From: Amyloporia xantha
Lineage: Eukaryota; Basidiomycota; Agaricomycetes; Polyporales; Adustoporiaceae
Assembly: GCA_036971615.1 (NCBI GenBank)
Contig: JAYKKR010000003.1
Coordinates: forward strand, 186,001 to 250,000
Length of the DNA stretch: 64,000 nucleotides
Reading direction: 5' to 3'
The notes beneath the pieces were generated by a model. It did no database searches and had not been told where the DNA came from. It saw only the letters and a program-made list of their open reading frames with translations. Both the position numbers and the translations under genes were made by a program. Position 1 is the first letter of the stretch; each line of letters begins with the position of its first letter. Positions 1 to 13,722 of the stretch are shown piece after piece.

Positions 1-329
1 TCTCTTGTTTTTCAATTGAATAGTATGCTCCGACGGCGTTAAAATTTTCCAGAACGCAAGACGGAAGCTATCCTGTGTTACTTGATGGGGACTAGAACAT
101 GACATTGTAGGTTAGGCGGTTTTGAACAACTTCTCCCGACCGACCTCACGGATGTCCATCTCTTTCTTTAATCATATCGTGCTGCACGGCTGTGTCCGGT
201 CTCACAACGCTACCTGCAGTGTAACACCACGCTTCGAGGCACTGAATCGAAAATCTTGCTCATCCCAGACGGATCCTCGTCCTCTCGATCCACCCTCACA
301 ACCTCTATATCGCAAGAATTATTTGCTTC
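1..329. other. Upstream flank, nothing recognised
   Basis: No coding, RNA or repeat signal that I can support. It presumably holds the promoter of the gene starting at 330. Confidence 0.4.
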
Positions 330-3300
330 ATGCCTAATTCCGGGATTGGGAACACAGCCGACAAACGACAATTCTTGTTCTCATATCTCCTAAAATACTG
401 GGAGGAAGTAGATCGATTTGGCTCCCGAGGAAATCCTCACAACCTCGTCATCGAAGTCATTCTTCCGGCGTGGAACTCCAAATACGGAGAGAGTGATGAT
501 CCTCATTTCCCAGAAGTTTGTACTGCTATGCTATCAGGCTGATGAATGACAAATTGACTCATTTTCCGCAGAAAATATGCAAGTGGTACTCCAATCGAAA
601 TCGTCGTCAAGTCCGGTTGAATAGTGATGGCATGCGGACAAAAGCCAAACTCCCAGCTTCACCTGTAAAACGTACTGCTACGGGCCGCTCCTTTGACAAC
701 TCTACCTCCCGGCGTGCATCATGGAGGATCGACGGGAAACTCGATATCACGGGCAAAAGGGCGGAGAGAGTTTCTCCTTATGGAGGCACGCGTTCCAGAA
801 GTAATCTGAAGGATCAAGAGAAAGGTCGTAGCTCAGAGACTGATCAGGGAAGTATGAATGCGAATGTTCAAGCCCCCGCGACGTAAGTTACGAAGACCCT
901 ATGTTCATAGCTCTTACTGAGAGTACCACGTCCAGAATGAGTTCTGACTTTCGCCATGCCATCGAACATACTATAGAGGGCTGGCTGGAGCGCCTCCCGG
1001 GATGGTCCATTTATGTCCAGTTGGGGGGACCATGCGCCGCTCTTTGCGGTGTGCAGTTCCTACAGTGAGTGATTTCCGAAACCCCTACATTGTCTAGCCT
1101 ACATACGAAATATAGATTCGACAAGCCATACACGGGAGGCTTACTATTCCGCGACTTCGTCGCTGGAAAGGGTAATTCTATCAAAGATTACGATGATATG
1201 TTTCAAGCATACCTGGAGAATCAATTATGTATGTGTCTCGCCAATTTTGATCTCATGACAAACTCATGATGGACAGCGCACGAGATTCCTCATGTGGAAG
1301 TTGGAGAGCCCATTTTACCTCCAGCTGAGCCCCACTGGGTGCTCCACCACTATCGTTCGCAATTAACCTCATACTTTGAAGCACTATGGGGTAGGCATTA
1401 TTCTTACTCTACGCTTCTAAACCTGGAATAATTCCGTTATATCGATTCCGTTCTTACCGAGGTAGAATGGCAACATGGGGGCAAAATACCCTGGGATTTT
1501 GTGATCAAGAGGCCTTTCCTATACTACGACAATGCGTCTGTCCCTGATGACTTTCATTTCAGAACACCAAAGGATTACGATATTGCAGAAGCCAGAGCAC
1601 TGTACTTGCATTTGCGAGAAGCCCAAGAAGGAGTCTCACCTATCCCAGTACGCTTCAGATGGACAAAACCGTCAGAAAAGCAGTCGAATGCAGCACGACA
1701 TGGGAAGCAAGTGGCAAAGAAAAGTAAGCATCAGCTATTATGGACAGTCGGCACTCACATTGTTGTGGCATTAACACAGCGGCAAGTTCGCGGACCTTTG
1801 CCGCCCCAGCGCCTGCCGCAGTGCTATCTTCTGACCTTGGTGAAGAAAAATTAGATTCTTGTCAGCATTTTCCATGACGTCCTGTTGGGCCACACAGATC
1901 ATGACATGGATCGTCAATCCGAACTTGGTTCGGGTATAGAGATTCTTTGTGATGACCTTTCATCAAAGCGTATGTAGCTCATGTACCTCTGTAATTGTCC
2001 TTCCTCGATGATTATGCGTATTTTAGAGACGCAATTTGATCGTGAAGATATGGACTCTTCTGCCGAGGTAGCCAGTATCGGTGAGCGCACCTGTTCTCTC
2101 ATATGATCTTCACAGCGTTTCATCACAACACAGGAAACGGAGGAATTGGAGGTTCTCGCGGTTCCATATTGTCCAATGCAGGTTCGCAACTAGTCACAAG
2201 TACTATTCGTACTACTTCGTTGACTAGCGTCCTCAGATAGCGATCATGACCACAGCTCACGAAGACCCAAGCTTGAGAGACTCAGTAGGTTTTGCGGCCC
2301 ATGTATACGTCTTATATTAACAAGGTACTGTCAGGACATGACCTCAGCCCAAGTGAGGAGCATGTCAGCGATGACTGCCTCTCGATGACGAATGGTCTGC
2401 TCTTCGAGTGTCAAACTACGATTGTGATCTCTTATGAGTAGCAATATTATGTCAGATCTCTCCCATCCCTCTCGACATAAACGAGCACGAATTCGTGAGT
2501 CACAAGTCATTCATATCTTAACTTACGTGCTCTACTCATTCTGTCGCTTATTTCCACTGCAGACAGGCCCCTTGAGGATACCCAACTCCGAAAATATGTA
2601 GAAGTAGGCACGGACTCTCACACGCACAGTAAGTGATGCAGGCAATGGTCGTTGTCACCTGATTCTTTTGGCACTGACTTCACATTCCGTTCAGATCTCA
2701 ACGTAGTATTCGACAACCTCGCCAGGAAGACATCTTCGGAAGATACCGACATGAATGGTGTGTATCGCAGCATTTTTGGAGCTGATAACAAATAGATATT
2801 CCGTAGGTGTACCACATGATGCGTCCTTGGCGTTGTCCGCGGATGTCGACGGGGAACCCATCGAATTGCCAAAGGACACTATGATGACACCGGCTGCGAA
2901 GACTTCTACCAATATCGTTCCGAAACAATCATCTCGGGTGACGGAGTACAGTCATATAGCCAATGAAGTTTTCACGTCTGTAGATCGAAACGGTCACAGT
3001 CACGTCGATGGTTCGTATCGCTTTTACGTCCGTACTTTCGCACTCACTGCTTCGTCAAACAGACAATGAGCACAGAGAGCGATCGTCAGTGCAGACGTCA
3101 AGGAGCGCTTCACTGGAACTCGTACATCCTGTGTCGTCTCCTTCTCATTCGAAACCGCCTGCTCCTAGACTCTATTATTCGCCGCCGCGTGATCTCGATC
3201 TTGAGTCGGGTACAGATTTTCCATCTATCAATGCACCAGCGATGGACGAGCAGAAGGACGATGCCAATGAAAATGCTCAATCTTCTACTTCTACCCATGC

Positions 3301-4619
3301 GAGACATGTAAGTGCCGTCGTACTTGACAGTGCAGCGTACTCGTGCAAGTCGTGCATCCCCTGGAGACCGAGTTGGATCTTCAAGATTCGTTTTAACCAA
3401 AAGTTCAATGATACCTACCGAAACGCCCCACGGTGGTTAGCCAGCCAGGTACACCAGACTGTGTTTTGGAGCCCACAGGATTGTCGGGAATGGCGGGCGC
3501 TGCTGCAGGTTACCATGTTACTCGATCCATATCTACCGGTGAGTTGAAAATCGTACTTTGGAGACTGCAAACGTGTACAGCCTGTAGTAGAACGTCGTGT
3601 GTGTGCTGTACATTTTCTTCATTTTGTTTGTCAGATCTGTATCAGTCTCATTTGCTGTCATTTTACCTTAAAGGTCGCTGGACTGCCACACGATGCCCTA
3701 CCTGGATCCATCGAGGACTGGATACTCAATGCTGAATACCAAAGGAGGAGACATAGCAGGACACCGGATCATTTCCCGGAGCAGTGGACACGGTGGTGGT
3801 GCTCCATGCAGCCCAAATCACGAAGGCCTTCTCAGAAGGATCGTGAAATGGATTTGCCACACCCTGAGGCCTTTCTTTCGAATGACTGGTCTGCCATCGA
3901 AAGGGGTGGAACCGCCGGTATAGTTTCCGTTGTTTGCTCCCTCGGACTGTGTTATCCTGCACCAGATGTTGCTGCAAATAGTACCAGCATGTCGCACTTG
4001 GAGTGGCATTACTGGGTCTGTGACGTTAAATGGGTTTATGCACAGCTTCTTGGAAAGTAGGCGTCACACTCTTCCACAGACTCGATTCTTCCCTTATGTT
4101 CTATTTAGGCGGTTGAATTGTTACATTGATCCAGTGCAACCGTCCTCAACTAGTGCAGCAACTCAACAACGCGCTCCAGATATCGCCACCCAGTTGGCAC
4201 AATCTATGTCTCCACAAGCGCCGCAGACGAAGCCTTGTGGTCACACAAGGAAGGAAAGCGAACAATCAGAGGAATTAACAGCACAGCGTGCCAGCGGCGA
4301 GAGTGAGCTCTCGCATAGAAGATCGTATGACACCAGTAGTTTTGTGCATTTGACGTAGGCTAATATGAGACGAACCTTATACTTAAAGCGCTCGCCTTGG
4401 ACAGCAAGCAGCGCACAGCAGGTCTAGTATCGACAAGATCGCCGCGGAGAAACAGTGAGCACTGACAGCTTCCTCTTAAGCAATTTCGCTAACATGGATC
4501 ATGGGTATAGTCATAGTTTGATATTCACATCAAAGAAGGCCAGTGAAGCAGCAGAGAAGAAGGCCCAGCGAGAACGAAAGACACCATATTCTCAGAAGCG
4601 CATGCGGAAGCCGAGGTAG
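330..4619 (+). CDS. Gene A: multi-exon protein with homeodomain-helix-like WYSN motif
   Basis: Unknown function; family member of genes B (7377), C (39532) and D (54927). Exon 1 (MPNSGIG...) ends near 518 at an intron whose acceptor precedes KICKWYSNRNRRQ, which resembles helix 3 of homeodomain-like folds (W-[FY]-x-N-x-x-R-R). Further exons follow GT-AG introns near 883, 1062, 1230, 1389 and 1720. They encode GWLERLPGW, FEALWG, and a block 'PWDFVIKRPFLYYD..PDDFHFRTP..LYLHLREAQ..PIPVRFRW' shared with B-D. The 3' half (about 3660-4060) encodes 'QWTRWWCSMQP...GIVSVVCSLGL...WHYWVCDVKW', also shared with B. The tail is basic (KKAQRERKTPYSQKRMRKPR, stop at 4619). Intron phases keep the frame open at each junction I checked up to 1730; 1740-3650 is less certain. 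No KDZ transposase lies nearby, so this is a solo copy of a family otherwise found here in KDZ-TET elements. Confidence 0.6.
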
Positions 4620-7376
4620 GGCGTCATCTGCTCGGACGTCGAGATTCTGTACGTGAACGGAAATACTGAAGCATCGGGATGAGATATTATGTTAGGAGAG
4701 ATTTCACGACATGATTATGGCGAGCAGTGGTATTAAGTAGAATACTACGAAATTTTATACCCTTTGATATGTTCTTGACTTGTGGATACTTTGTTGCTGA
4801 TGTTCTGGGGGCGTCCCTTCGTGAGTCGCGTTCGTCACGTGACCCTGATATTGATTCACGTGCGCGTTTTGAATCGATCGCGCATCGCTCGCCGACCGAA
4901 ACGCTCCGAACCTCCCCTGGGATGGCGGGGTTGCCACTCGTCAACGTTGTGAGGACTTGCATGATTATGCGCTCGACTCGCGCGTGGACAGTCTTAGTAC
5001 GAGACCTCCACGCACACATGCAAGCCTACCGGCCCACACGAATGGATGGCTGAGCGTTGCTTCTAACAAAAGTCGAAGTGCGTCTACCCGCAAGATTCAC
5101 GTCCATATGATGCTCTCCAGTGTGCACGGTATGCAAAGAAGCGCAATTCCCCACTTCTCAATGTTTTATCACTGCGTGGTTTTCAATTCTCAGTACGTTG
5201 TACCAATCTTGACTGTCTGCTGACTCACGAGTGTCTGCCTATAGTGAGTTGATAGACAGCCAAGACGTCTCTACATTTATAACACTAGCATCAAATGAAC
5301 AATATTGCCCTCTCCACTTTCGAAAGAAATTCTGGAAGCCATAAACTTTAGCCTACTGACACGTCTCTGGCAGAGGTCTTACCAAAACTGGCAATTGGAA
5401 GAGTCTTGGCTTACGCATCTTGGAGTCAGTCGTTGAGACTGGCTCAGCCATCAACAGCGTGTGTTCAGACTGAAAGGTAATACCGTATCTGGCACAACGT
5501 AATTCGGTTCGTCAGAGCTTAATTATGCTGCCGAAGCTACCAATGGTGATTATCAACTTATGACACCGACTGGCTTATGCAGGATATTTCTGGACGCCAT
5601 CATAAGTACAAGTTACAGGTGTGTAGCTCATATTATCTTTTACCCTGTGTTGTAATCCAAATCATTCCGTTGCGATGTACACGAAATAAGCGATGTCGAT
5701 TCATGATGTCGATTCATGGTGTCTTTCGCTTTTTTATTTCGCTTGTGGTGTCTGCTTGTTTCGATCGGACTCCTTTACTGTGGGCCCGTGCTATCAAAGT
5801 GCAACAGAGTTGATGAATGTTGCCATTATTTGCGGCAATTGCCCTGGGAGTTGAGAGATTTTGAAGAAACAGCTCGTTTGGATACGAGAGCACTAACTCT
5901 GTGTTGCCATTGCTAGGCCGGTTCGACCAGTTCTCACGATATGCGCCTTGCCATACTCACGCCATTGCAGTCAGGATTCTGATAGCATATGTATGGCACA
6001 ACGAGAACAGCTCTTCCCGGATAACAAATCTGCTCAACTAGAAACAGGCTGCTATTCCCTCCACCGCCGGTGTATGCTGTGACATCTGGTAATCACCCGT
6101 CTCATCGCCTTTCTATCCAATATAACTACCCATGGTGCTATCTGCGCTACATGATAAGCAGATCATATCATCTTGAGTGCGTTATAATCCCGCTGCTCTG
6201 GATTCTCACCTGACCTTCCACTCGGAACATCATTACAACTTCCCTATATAGTTTAGATACTGCATTCACAATGGACTCATGTCCTAATTCGATGAACTCG
6301 TCCGACAGCCAATATGATTGTGCAAGGGCGCGAAGCCCTGCAGAAATCAGCGTCGTTGCGTGCCATACACATCGAATAAGGGAAGTACTAGTTTGTTTGC
6401 ATACTTCTCGACTTCGTCATCGCGAGGTAATTACACACTTCCTCAACTTCGGATCGATGATTCCGGTGTTTACGTCTGAATCGTATGATCTCATACACCC
6501 CAAATATCTCGTGCAGCCATAGTCGATAGGGAGGTAAGCTGGGTGTTATGATATGTTTATGAGATTTAGATCCATCCTGACACATGGTCGTTGCATATAC
6601 TGTCCTACATTCCCTGGGACCTCCCTTCCGGAGATGTCTGACAATTGGAAGTACAGATTGGACAACTGACGTTCGAGTCATCGAACATATTGCTAGTAAG
6701 TCTCCGATCAGGTATGATTCACCCAAGTGAGATTAGGTCTTATTGCCTGGCACGTCTCCACTTTAATTAGAATTGGGCCCCAAGAGCGCCATCGGTTGCA
6801 AGGATCAATGGAGCAAAGGAGGTCATACTGGCGGCGGGAGCATGTAAGATGACCTCGATAACTGTGCAATGCATCGATGTGGAGCACGATGCTTCAAAGT
6901 AGCATAGATTACAATGTGCTTCCATATGCATGAGTCAGAGATAGCGAAACATCAAGAACGTCAGAGCGTCTTGACCATCGAAGATTTCATTTTCAGTGTT
7001 CTTGGTAAGGAACCATCGAATACGCCGGCATTCTGGATTGGGGAAAGCAGATTCTCGACATGTTTTCAAGCTTGACAGGCATCCGTATGCGAGAGTCGAT
7101 ATAGACTGCCTACATGGATGGTCCTTCTCGGCAATGGTCAATATGTATCGTGATGTTAACGGCATCAGGCACTTGTGCAATTCGGCAGGGGCCGTGAACG
7201 TCTCTTTCTACCTACGCATCCGGGCTCTGCGCATAGATCTTCCCACTCCTAGCTACTTCTCCCCAGCAAACAACAGCAGACAGCCGATTCGGTATATAAT
7301 CCCTGGTGGGCTAATGTTCTTGCAACGTCTGTTGACCTGATACACGCATACCGACGATTCACGCTAGTCTGGCACT
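4620..7376. other. 2.8 kb between genes A and B, no gene recognised
   Basis: Only short overlapping ORFs (up to about 110 codons) with no family features or consistent splice pattern. I saw no repeats, RNA genes or terminal inverted repeats in it. Confidence 0.35.
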
Positions 7377-10300
7377 ATGCTCGACAAAGTGACTATGAAT
7401 CGTCCCGGTCGTTCCGGGGGAATAGCCACGACAGTCACCAAGCACAGATTCCTGACGAGCTGCCTGCCAGAATACTGGGCCCACGTTGAACGTTGTAGCT
7501 CTCGGTCAGAGGCCAGACATTTCGTGCTCAATAACGTCTTACTCCTGTGGAACAAGAAGTTCGGTATTGACTCTGATCCCCAATTTGCAGATGTACGTAT
7601 CCTCACTAAACGATTTACAATCTACTCTACTCACAAAAACTAGCGCCTGTGCAAATGGTTTAATAATGCCAACCGCCGCAAATGCAGGCGTCATATATAT
7701 GTCAGCAAGTCCTGGAAGAGCCAATCAAGCTTGTTAAATCCCCGCACTAGATCTACCCCTGCCTGCGAGCTGTTTGCAAGGACGATTTACGAGGAACTGA
7801 ATAATCTCTCTCGACAACATATCGAGAATCACGGCTTGTCGCCCAAAGCATTTTTAGGGGTCAGGTCCAGTATTTTGCATCAAAGATGGGATGCACTCTC
7901 GCAGGAGCAAAGGGATCAGTATATCGGTCATGCTGAGAAGAATAAAAAAGAGCAAGTGCCGGCAAGTCTCGAAGCTGAATCCATTATAATCGAAGATGGG
8001 GAAACGTGCGTTGTTTCCTGCTCACTGCTCGTGTCTCCTCGCCTGACGTAGAGTCTCTTTAGGACTGCCGAAAAGCTGAATGTGATCATCGAGCAGACTT
8101 TGAAGTCATGGATCAAGCACATTCCCGGATGGAGCCTTCACTTCCAGATGGGTGGTCCTATACGTGATCAAAATGATGTGCGGTACTTGCAGTGAGTAGT
8201 AATCAGACATAGACGATGTTCTTGACTGTCGTTCATGCAGTTATGACCTATCATGTGCTGGTGGGAGCAAATACCGTGATTACTGCGACACGAATGGCTC
8301 TTCATCTATCAAAATGCAGCTCCATTATGAGGGGTATCTTCGCAGTCAAGCAAGTACGTCCAGAGACTGTTCTATGTGACTTTCCGATTCCGATTCCGAT
8401 GCTATCTAGGGCTCTATGCATCGTGGCGGCAAGACGATGTCGGAGAACCGTTACTCCCGGATGAGGATCCGGCCTGGACAGTGGCCGATTACCGGGGCCA
8501 ACTGCTACTGTTCTTCGAGCGGTTATGGGGTAGGTGTTTGGTATGCAGCTCTACTGTAAGCACGGGAATCTGAATCTGAGTAGGAAGATATCAGGAAGGC
8601 TCGGTTCCTTGGGATAAAGTGCTGGAGCATCCTGTTTCCTATTTTGAAGTGTCCGCTATCCCGCAAGGTTTTCGATTCCGACGGCCTCTTGATTACAGTC
8701 TTAAGGATGCGAGCAATCTATATTCGCATCTTCACGGGGCTCAAGGGGGACACTCAGAAGCTCCGATTCGCTTCTTTTGGAAGAAGCCCTCATATAGTGA
8801 AGAGCGCAGAAGAGGGAAACATACCGTACAGGAACCAGAGTGCGAACATCCATATAAGAACCAGACATCCAGCTCTGCTGACCTTACCAGAATCGACGAA
8901 AAGCCCACTCTATACGGGGAATCAGCAGTGACTCCAAATGAAACGAGCCGAACTAGCATAGATGTAGGTAAGTGAAGCGTAGTCCACTGGGTCGATATTA
9001 TAGTCCATTCTCGACGTGACAGTTTCCCGTTTATGATGATCGCTAACATGTGCATTACCAAAATGGTGTGAACATAGGCCAGTATGAATCACGGCATGCG
9101 TCGACGTCCAGAAACAATGCCAATGTCGCGATTTCAGGCCCTGCTTTCACTTTGCGACCTCGGATGCAAAGATCTTCTCCGAGAGATGATGGAAACCAAG
9201 GTAAGCCTCTGCACCGTCAATTATTTGAAACCATTAACATAGCGACTGGAAGAAGAATCACTTCGCACGGAGCAGTCAGATACCGACTGTACGCGATTCC
9301 GGGCTACAGTACCGTGTCGCATTGTTTGACTCATCAAGCAGCTGATTTCTCTCTATACCAAGTCAAAGCTCAGGATAGGATGCATAATTTGCAGAAAACA
9401 AAGCAATCGAAGGATTGTGAGTGATAGTTATCACGCTCTTCAAGTTGTGTATGGCCGGCTTGACTAGTGATAAGCCAACAACGCCGCGAACAGATCAAGT
9501 GGGCCTGAAGTCACGCCGTGTGAACCAGCATGTAGGTCTAACATATCATATGCCTATCACGGATCTGTATAGCTTCATTATTCAGTAGGCAATATTTCCG
9601 CCGGAGATCAGTCTAACTCTGCTGTTCCGCAAGACACCGGAGAGGATTCCTATCCGGGGCTATCCCACAGTACGAGCTGTTCTTATCGTCCTCGATTGTG
9701 ATTAATTCTGTCTAGTTACCAACCCTAGCTACAATATGCATGATCTGACGCCCCAAGTCAGGAAGTCTCCTCGGGCCAGGCAACGATCAGGTATGTGATT
9801 TCACGTATACGGTTGTTACAATGAATAATGGTTCATGACATCCACTTGTAGTCTGCAATTCTTGCGAATCATTTAGGCCTATTTGGGCACATCTGGATGC
9901 AATGTCTGCGGACCATGAGCGAAGCTCTCGAGAATGTCCGGATTGGCTAGAAAAGCAAATGAAAGCAGCTGTTTATGTTCCACGGCGCTGCAGTGCGTGG
10001 GATGAGCTTTTAATGCTTGTTGTGGAGTTAAATGCCCTCTCATCGGTAAGGGTTCGAGAAATGCTATCACGATCTCGCTGAAATTGCTTCCAGGAGGGTA
10101 CGTTACAACACGATGAACTGTCAGAGACAATATATTCTTGGATTGACAAAGCACGTATGCACATCCAGAAGAGACACAAACCGCCAGAGATGTTCGCTTT
10201 GACATGGATCAGATGGTGGAATTCTTTACAGCCATCTTCGCGTCAAACCACAGACGTCGCCGGATTGCGAACAGAGCTTCCTCATCCTGCTAATCCACTA

Positions 10301-10894
10301 CAGCTAGACTGGAGCAGTCTAAAGATCGGTGGCCCATCAGGCTTTGTCAGCGTAGTGGATGCTCTCGGCCTCTGTTATACCGCGCAGTCGAGCAAGGGCA
10401 GTATGTCCGTAGCGCAGTGGCATCGCTGGGTGTATGACCTTCAGTGGGTTGCGCGGCATATTATAGCAGAGTAAGTAGTCAGACCTCTTACCGATATATC
10501 ATTCAACTCAATTGTGCAAGGTTGAACAGCACCATATCGGTGAATCGCAAGACCAGAAGGTTGTCAGTGTTTGTACAGGTGCCGCCACGTGATCGGCGCG
10601 GTTTCAAGGCAGCGGCGCTGCCAACCAGAACAGTCACACTGAAGAGGTCATCGGCAGAAATCTGGGATGCCGAGGATGATAGAGTGGTCAAACGCGCTAG
10701 ACATGCTGAAGAGTTTCAGCAACTCGATAAACATGTAGGCCAATTAGGTAGAAGGCCGTGAGTGATCTCATATATCGCTGCATTTTCTGCTCCATTGAAC
10801 CAGGATCACAGTGAACGTCTCCATTCGCAAGAGGGCAGTCAACAAGGCATCGAACCAACTCATGTGGCATGGCGGTAAGGCGTTGGCCCTCTAG
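7377..10894 (+). CDS. Gene B: paralogue of gene A with WFNN motif and HMG-like helix block
   Basis: Unknown function. Exon 1 (MLDKVTMNRPG...) ends before a 50-odd base intron (about 7593-7643); exon 2 opens RLCKWFNNANRRK, the homeodomain-helix-like motif. Next comes an HMG-box-like stretch (FARTIYEELNNLSRQ..., RWDALSQEQRDQYIGHAEK). Later exons give SWIKHIPGWSLHFQMGGP, LYASWRQDD, FFERLWG, and 'VPWDKVLEHPVSYFEVSAIPQGFRFRRP..LYSHLHGAQ..APIRFFW'. About 10140-10470 encodes 'WIRWWNSLQP...LDWSSLKIGGPSGFVSVVDALGL...WHRWVYDLQW', colinear with gene A. The last exon (about 10802-10894) is basic (SIRKRAVNKASNQL). Each junction I checked joins in frame. Same orientation as gene A, no transposase beside it. 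Confidence 0.6.
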
Positions 10895-13722
10895 TTGCTC
10901 AGCAGATTTATTAAACCATTAATCATAATAACGATTTATAACCACGGTTTCTTCAAGAGCACACAATCCTGGGGTATAGCTGGGTCCTATCTCGGTGCGA
11001 ATGAGGTTGGTCTGCTCGGGCAATACATTCCGAGATCGACAATACTCACTTACGTTCGCAGGTGGCCTAGAGAACATGCACATAGGGCCTATGTTATGCA
11101 ATGCACCAGTGAAACATATCAAGGCGATCCACCGCATAGCAACGTCATCTGCCGATTCGGGTCTACAGGAGAAGGTGATAGGTTTCGTTGTTATTCACAC
11201 AAGTATCTTTCAATGCAATCCCATGTGAGCGTTTACTCGAGATCTTCAATCGAAAGCCTCGCGATAGCGAAGATCGTGCAATGCCTCGTTTCGTCTTCGT
11301 ATGTTCTGCTTGGAAATTTAATGAGAGACATAGTCTTCTTGGTCCACTTACACCTGTTCATCGCGCTTAGTGCACACAGAAATCTTCGTGTACACATGAG
11401 ATCGTAGGATCGGCCACCTATTCAAGTTCGGATGCATCGCAACCGCCGGACATAATACTACTGCTTCAGTTGTATAAAGTTCTAAAATCATGTAGACTTA
11501 ATTATTGAGCATCAATAAGCTCTGCGATCGTAAACGTAGATTGTTGACTGTCTCGTCTTGCTTGACCAGCACTACCACGCAGATAGCTTCAGCGCTGGAA
11601 TAGCACTCAGATAAATCAATTTAGTTTAAATAAAACCCATCATACTGGTTATCATATGATGACAAACATCTGTCTAGAGGAAAGGCGTATCGAACTGTGG
11701 ATGGTACTTACATTAGCAGAGAATGGAAAACTGAACACTCGCTGCTACTAGTACATTGACCGACCCACCATCTCAATGGCCATGGCAGTCGTCGCACTTG
11801 CAAGTACTTTGTCCTTGGTGATACTCTCCCTCCTCACCACTGTCAATGTCACGAAAAACGACGATGGAGAGGAAACAAGCATGACAGTCCAACATGTCTC
11901 AAACATCGCCGGTGTTTCCACATCTGAGTACTTGACAATGACATAAATAATAATATTGGACTGGACTATATGCCCAGACAGGGACATTCAGTAGTCAAGG
12001 CCTTAAGCGTTGTGGATTCGCTGCAAATCGATGTATTATTGTGACCATTACATACCAATCAAAGGCGTTGCATTCCGATATGAATGAGCGTCCTGTTGTC
12101 GGTTGCGGTGATGGCCGATCACTGCTGATGCGCCGCACCATATCACGTGATTAGTATCGACGTGCTGCAGGAAGTTGAAACCGTTTTCACAGTGCACAGA
12201 AGTAATCCGTCGAATCGAAACTTTGCTGTGCTACAATTTCGTTCTGTTTGAAACTTGCTTCTTCCGTGCATGACGATCGCAGACCCCATTCACGGCCTTC
12301 AGAAACATTAAGACTCAATGAGAAATTAGGTGTTTGGGAATGCAATTTGGGACGTAGACCCATCTCTTACCAAATTGTTTAAGCCACCCCGACCCACAGG
12401 TGCCATTTTCTCGGGATCGGCACTACGTCTGCGACTCCATTAAAAGATAAAATTACATGAAAGCTATTCATAGGGTGAGGATATTGCTACCTCTCTAAGC
12501 GGCGTGGGACACGGACTCATGATGGTCGGATGCACTGACCGAACTACTCGAATATTTCCACTGAATGTTTTGAAGTCGCCCAGTATAGTAATCAATCCTC
12601 AAGAATGACTGCGACATACTCAGGATATTGCTGTTTCTGTCCCAAGTGCCATGAAGGCTTCGGCTTTCGAGTATCGGGCCATCATGTCACGGTCTCAAGT
12701 GTATTCTCTAATGGGAACAACGTCTCGGCTCCAGCTTGGACTGTTGCCGTACGTAACGTACTTAAATGTGATAAGTGACGTAATGGCACGGCGCGTTGTC
12801 ACTCGCATACAACGATGCAGGTCTGTCATCCACATGAATTACCTTGAACCCTTGACAAGATTCACTAATCAACTCACGGACCTTCAGTACGCATGTCTCC
12901 GGTTAAAAGGTTAAAAATTCACCACTTTGAAAACCATGGATTGTCCTCAGTCACACGGAGACATCAATATGTTGAGCGGTGCTAAAGCGACCGTACCGAC
13001 GGAAGTACCGTTATTATTCCACAAAAGGGAATGAATTAGATCTGAAGAATTTCGTCGCAGGTTTGACACCGGAAGCTAGTCCCTATGCAATTGCAATTCT
13101 TGAATCTTCAAACTATCCCGTGTTTCGGAACGGTTGGAGTTCTCTCGACGCATTGCTTCCGAGCGCACTTCTCCTAGACGCACTCCCAGACGCGCCACTC
13201 CCAGCTCCCAGACGACCGCTGCCCCTCCCTCCCAAGTACGTGTCCTATGTCCCGACATTGATGTCCCATTCAATGAGCTTTACTCAAGACGGTATACCTT
13301 CTCTTGCTAGGTTTCCGTCACAACCCATTCCGATGCTACGTGACCAATGATGATAGGGTATGAATATTCTACAATTGCTCCAAGTTTGTTCACACCTTCA
13401 TCTAGTACTTGGTTCCCATTTCTTGTGGCAAGGGGAATAGACAACCATTATTGCTGTTATCGTCTGGTGATATATGGGAGATTGACGTGAAGTCCACTGG
13501 ATGGTCGGTAACTCCTGACCTCGACTGTTCCATCAGGCCTCGGCATTCCCTGAACGGCTATACTTCCCGGACGCGTGTTGTTTGCTCGTGTTAAATTGCT
13601 TACACAATCGATAAAAAATGGAAGATTTAAGGACAGGTTGAGCGCCCCGAGTGAGCAAGTTTCCCTCGCCCTCAGCAATACGTGGTCTGCACTTCACCAT
13701 CATCCAAATCGTTGCTCATATA
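10895..13722. other. 2.8 kb with at most a degenerate F-box-like scrap
   Basis: No intact gene seen. At about 11215-11320 (+) one frame reads FNAIPCERLLEIFNR...FVFVCSAW, which resembles the core of the fungal F-box (L/I-P-x-E-x-L-x-E-I-F ... V-C-x-x-W) but lacks any continuing frame. The rest has only short ORFs. Confidence 0.25.

Noticed and set aside
11188..11370. F-box protein gene
   Set aside because: A short motif resemblance without a continuing frame or splice-consistent exons; mentioned only as a scrap.
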